64,000 nt of DNA from assembly GCA_002919265.1 (NCBI GenBank), contig PKEY01000100.1, positions 41,586-105,585 on the forward strand, written 5' to 3'. The DNA is from Hyphomicrobiaceae bacterium. Its GTDB lineage: Bacteria > Pseudomonadota > Alphaproteobacteria > Rhizobiales > Hyphomicrobiaceae. A program made the position numbers and the translations under genes. Of this stretch, positions 63,842 to 64,000 are shown piece by piece; within the stretch, counting starts at the first letter, position 1; every line of letters begins with the position of its first letter. The notes beneath the pieces are model-generated. The model worked only from the letters and a program-made list of their open reading frames with translations. It had not been told where the DNA came from and did no database searches.

Positions 63842-64000
63842 TCAATCCTTCGAGATCGGAATGAGGCGGGAGACGATCTGGTCCACCGGGTTGTCGCTCG
63901 CGGCCAGCCCTTCGGCGACGCCGCGCCGGTCCTCCAGCGGGCGGTTCTGGCTCATCTTGCGCTTGCCCTCGATCCGGCGGATCGGCATGCGCAGCCCGAC
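63842..64000 (-). CDS. PaiB-type FMN-binding negative regulator (C-terminal end)
   Basis: Only the last 52 codons are in the window; the gene continues beyond base 64000. The frame reads GLRMPIRRIEGKRKMSQNRP then LEDRRGVAEGL and ends LIPISKD. The combination RIEGK-KMSQNR followed by EDRxGV is characteristic of the C-terminus of PaiB/FMN-binding split-barrel proteins, named as negative transcriptional regulators in Bacillus. It lies upstream of the exported hydrolase on the same strand, 100 bases away. Confidence 0.75.
   Translation of the reverse strand, partial: VGLRMPIRRIEGKRKMSQNRPLEDRRGVAEGLAASDNPVDQIVSRLIPISKD

Noticed and set aside
1..64000. CRISPR array, tRNA, rRNA, insertion sequence or prophage
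   Set aside because: No regularly spaced repeats, cloverleaf, rRNA signature, transposase or phage gene was seen anywhere in the window.

Overview
The window looks like chromosomal core DNA of a high-GC alphaproteobacterium, most likely of the Hyphomicrobiales. The evidence is the gene order dusB-ntrB-ntrC-ntrY-ntrX-trkA-hfq-hflX, a fused ispDF gene, and Irr-type iron boxes. I see no insertion sequence, prophage, CRISPR array, tRNA or rRNA. The genus is not determined; a Hyphomicrobium-like organism is a guess from the gene content.

Layout. 1-2862: a catabolic operon (SDR, 2-oxo-tetronate isomerase, D-erythronate dehydrogenase) for four-carbon acid sugars. 3191-4932: ribA, a RidA protein and a 4HBT thioesterase. 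5289-9513: a compact polysaccharide locus (UDP-GlcNAc 2-epimerase, YaiO-like outer-membrane barrel, processive GT2, multi-pass membrane protein). 9510-12503: an SMP-30-type lactonase, then an orphan ferric-iron binding protein behind two Irr-like boxes, followed by a protein with 12 cysteines. 12582-14099: an aldehyde dehydrogenase. 14597-19458: an envelope cluster with a BON-like repeat/OmpA protein, a 33-residue membrane peptide, a membrane-anchored protein with three near-identical helix-hairpin-helix modules, and a lipoprotein. 19556-23822: lpdA, two GlsB-type membrane proteins, lipA, ratA and the pncC/cinA domain. 23892-25657: a MarR regulator and ispDF.

25835-37320 is the nitrogen-regulation block: dusB, ntrBC, ntrYX, trkA, hfq, hflX. 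A roughly 800-base gap between ntrC and ntrY holds a possible 53-residue membrane peptide built on a 21-bp tandem repeat. 37368-39106 is an Rrf2 regulator plus an MFS exporter; both promoters carry the same TGTAAC-N7-GTTACA operator. 39262-47972 holds polyprenyl diphosphate synthase, a DUF2007 protein, a TrmN6-like methyltransferase, an S49 peptidase, glyQ, an isochorismatase-like hydrolase, a DUF421 pair, glyS and a gamma-glutamylcyclotransferase-like protein. 48042-56086 is a mixture: a hydratase with a GST, small envelope proteins, TerC, an L,D-transpeptidase, HdeD, a frameshifted gene remnant, DUF2189 and msrB. 56277-59851 is a phnCDEE-type ABC importer. The end holds a second TerC-like protein, a DHA2 exporter, an exported MetX-like alpha/beta hydrolase and the 3' end of a PaiB-type FMN-binding regulator cut by the window edge.

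The most interesting items are the Rrf2 operator pair (a complete local circuit readable from sequence), the Irr-boxed iron gene with its cysteine-rich neighbour, the minimal epimerase/barrel/synthase polysaccharide cassette, and the triple HhH envelope protein. All calls come from reading the sequence without database searches.
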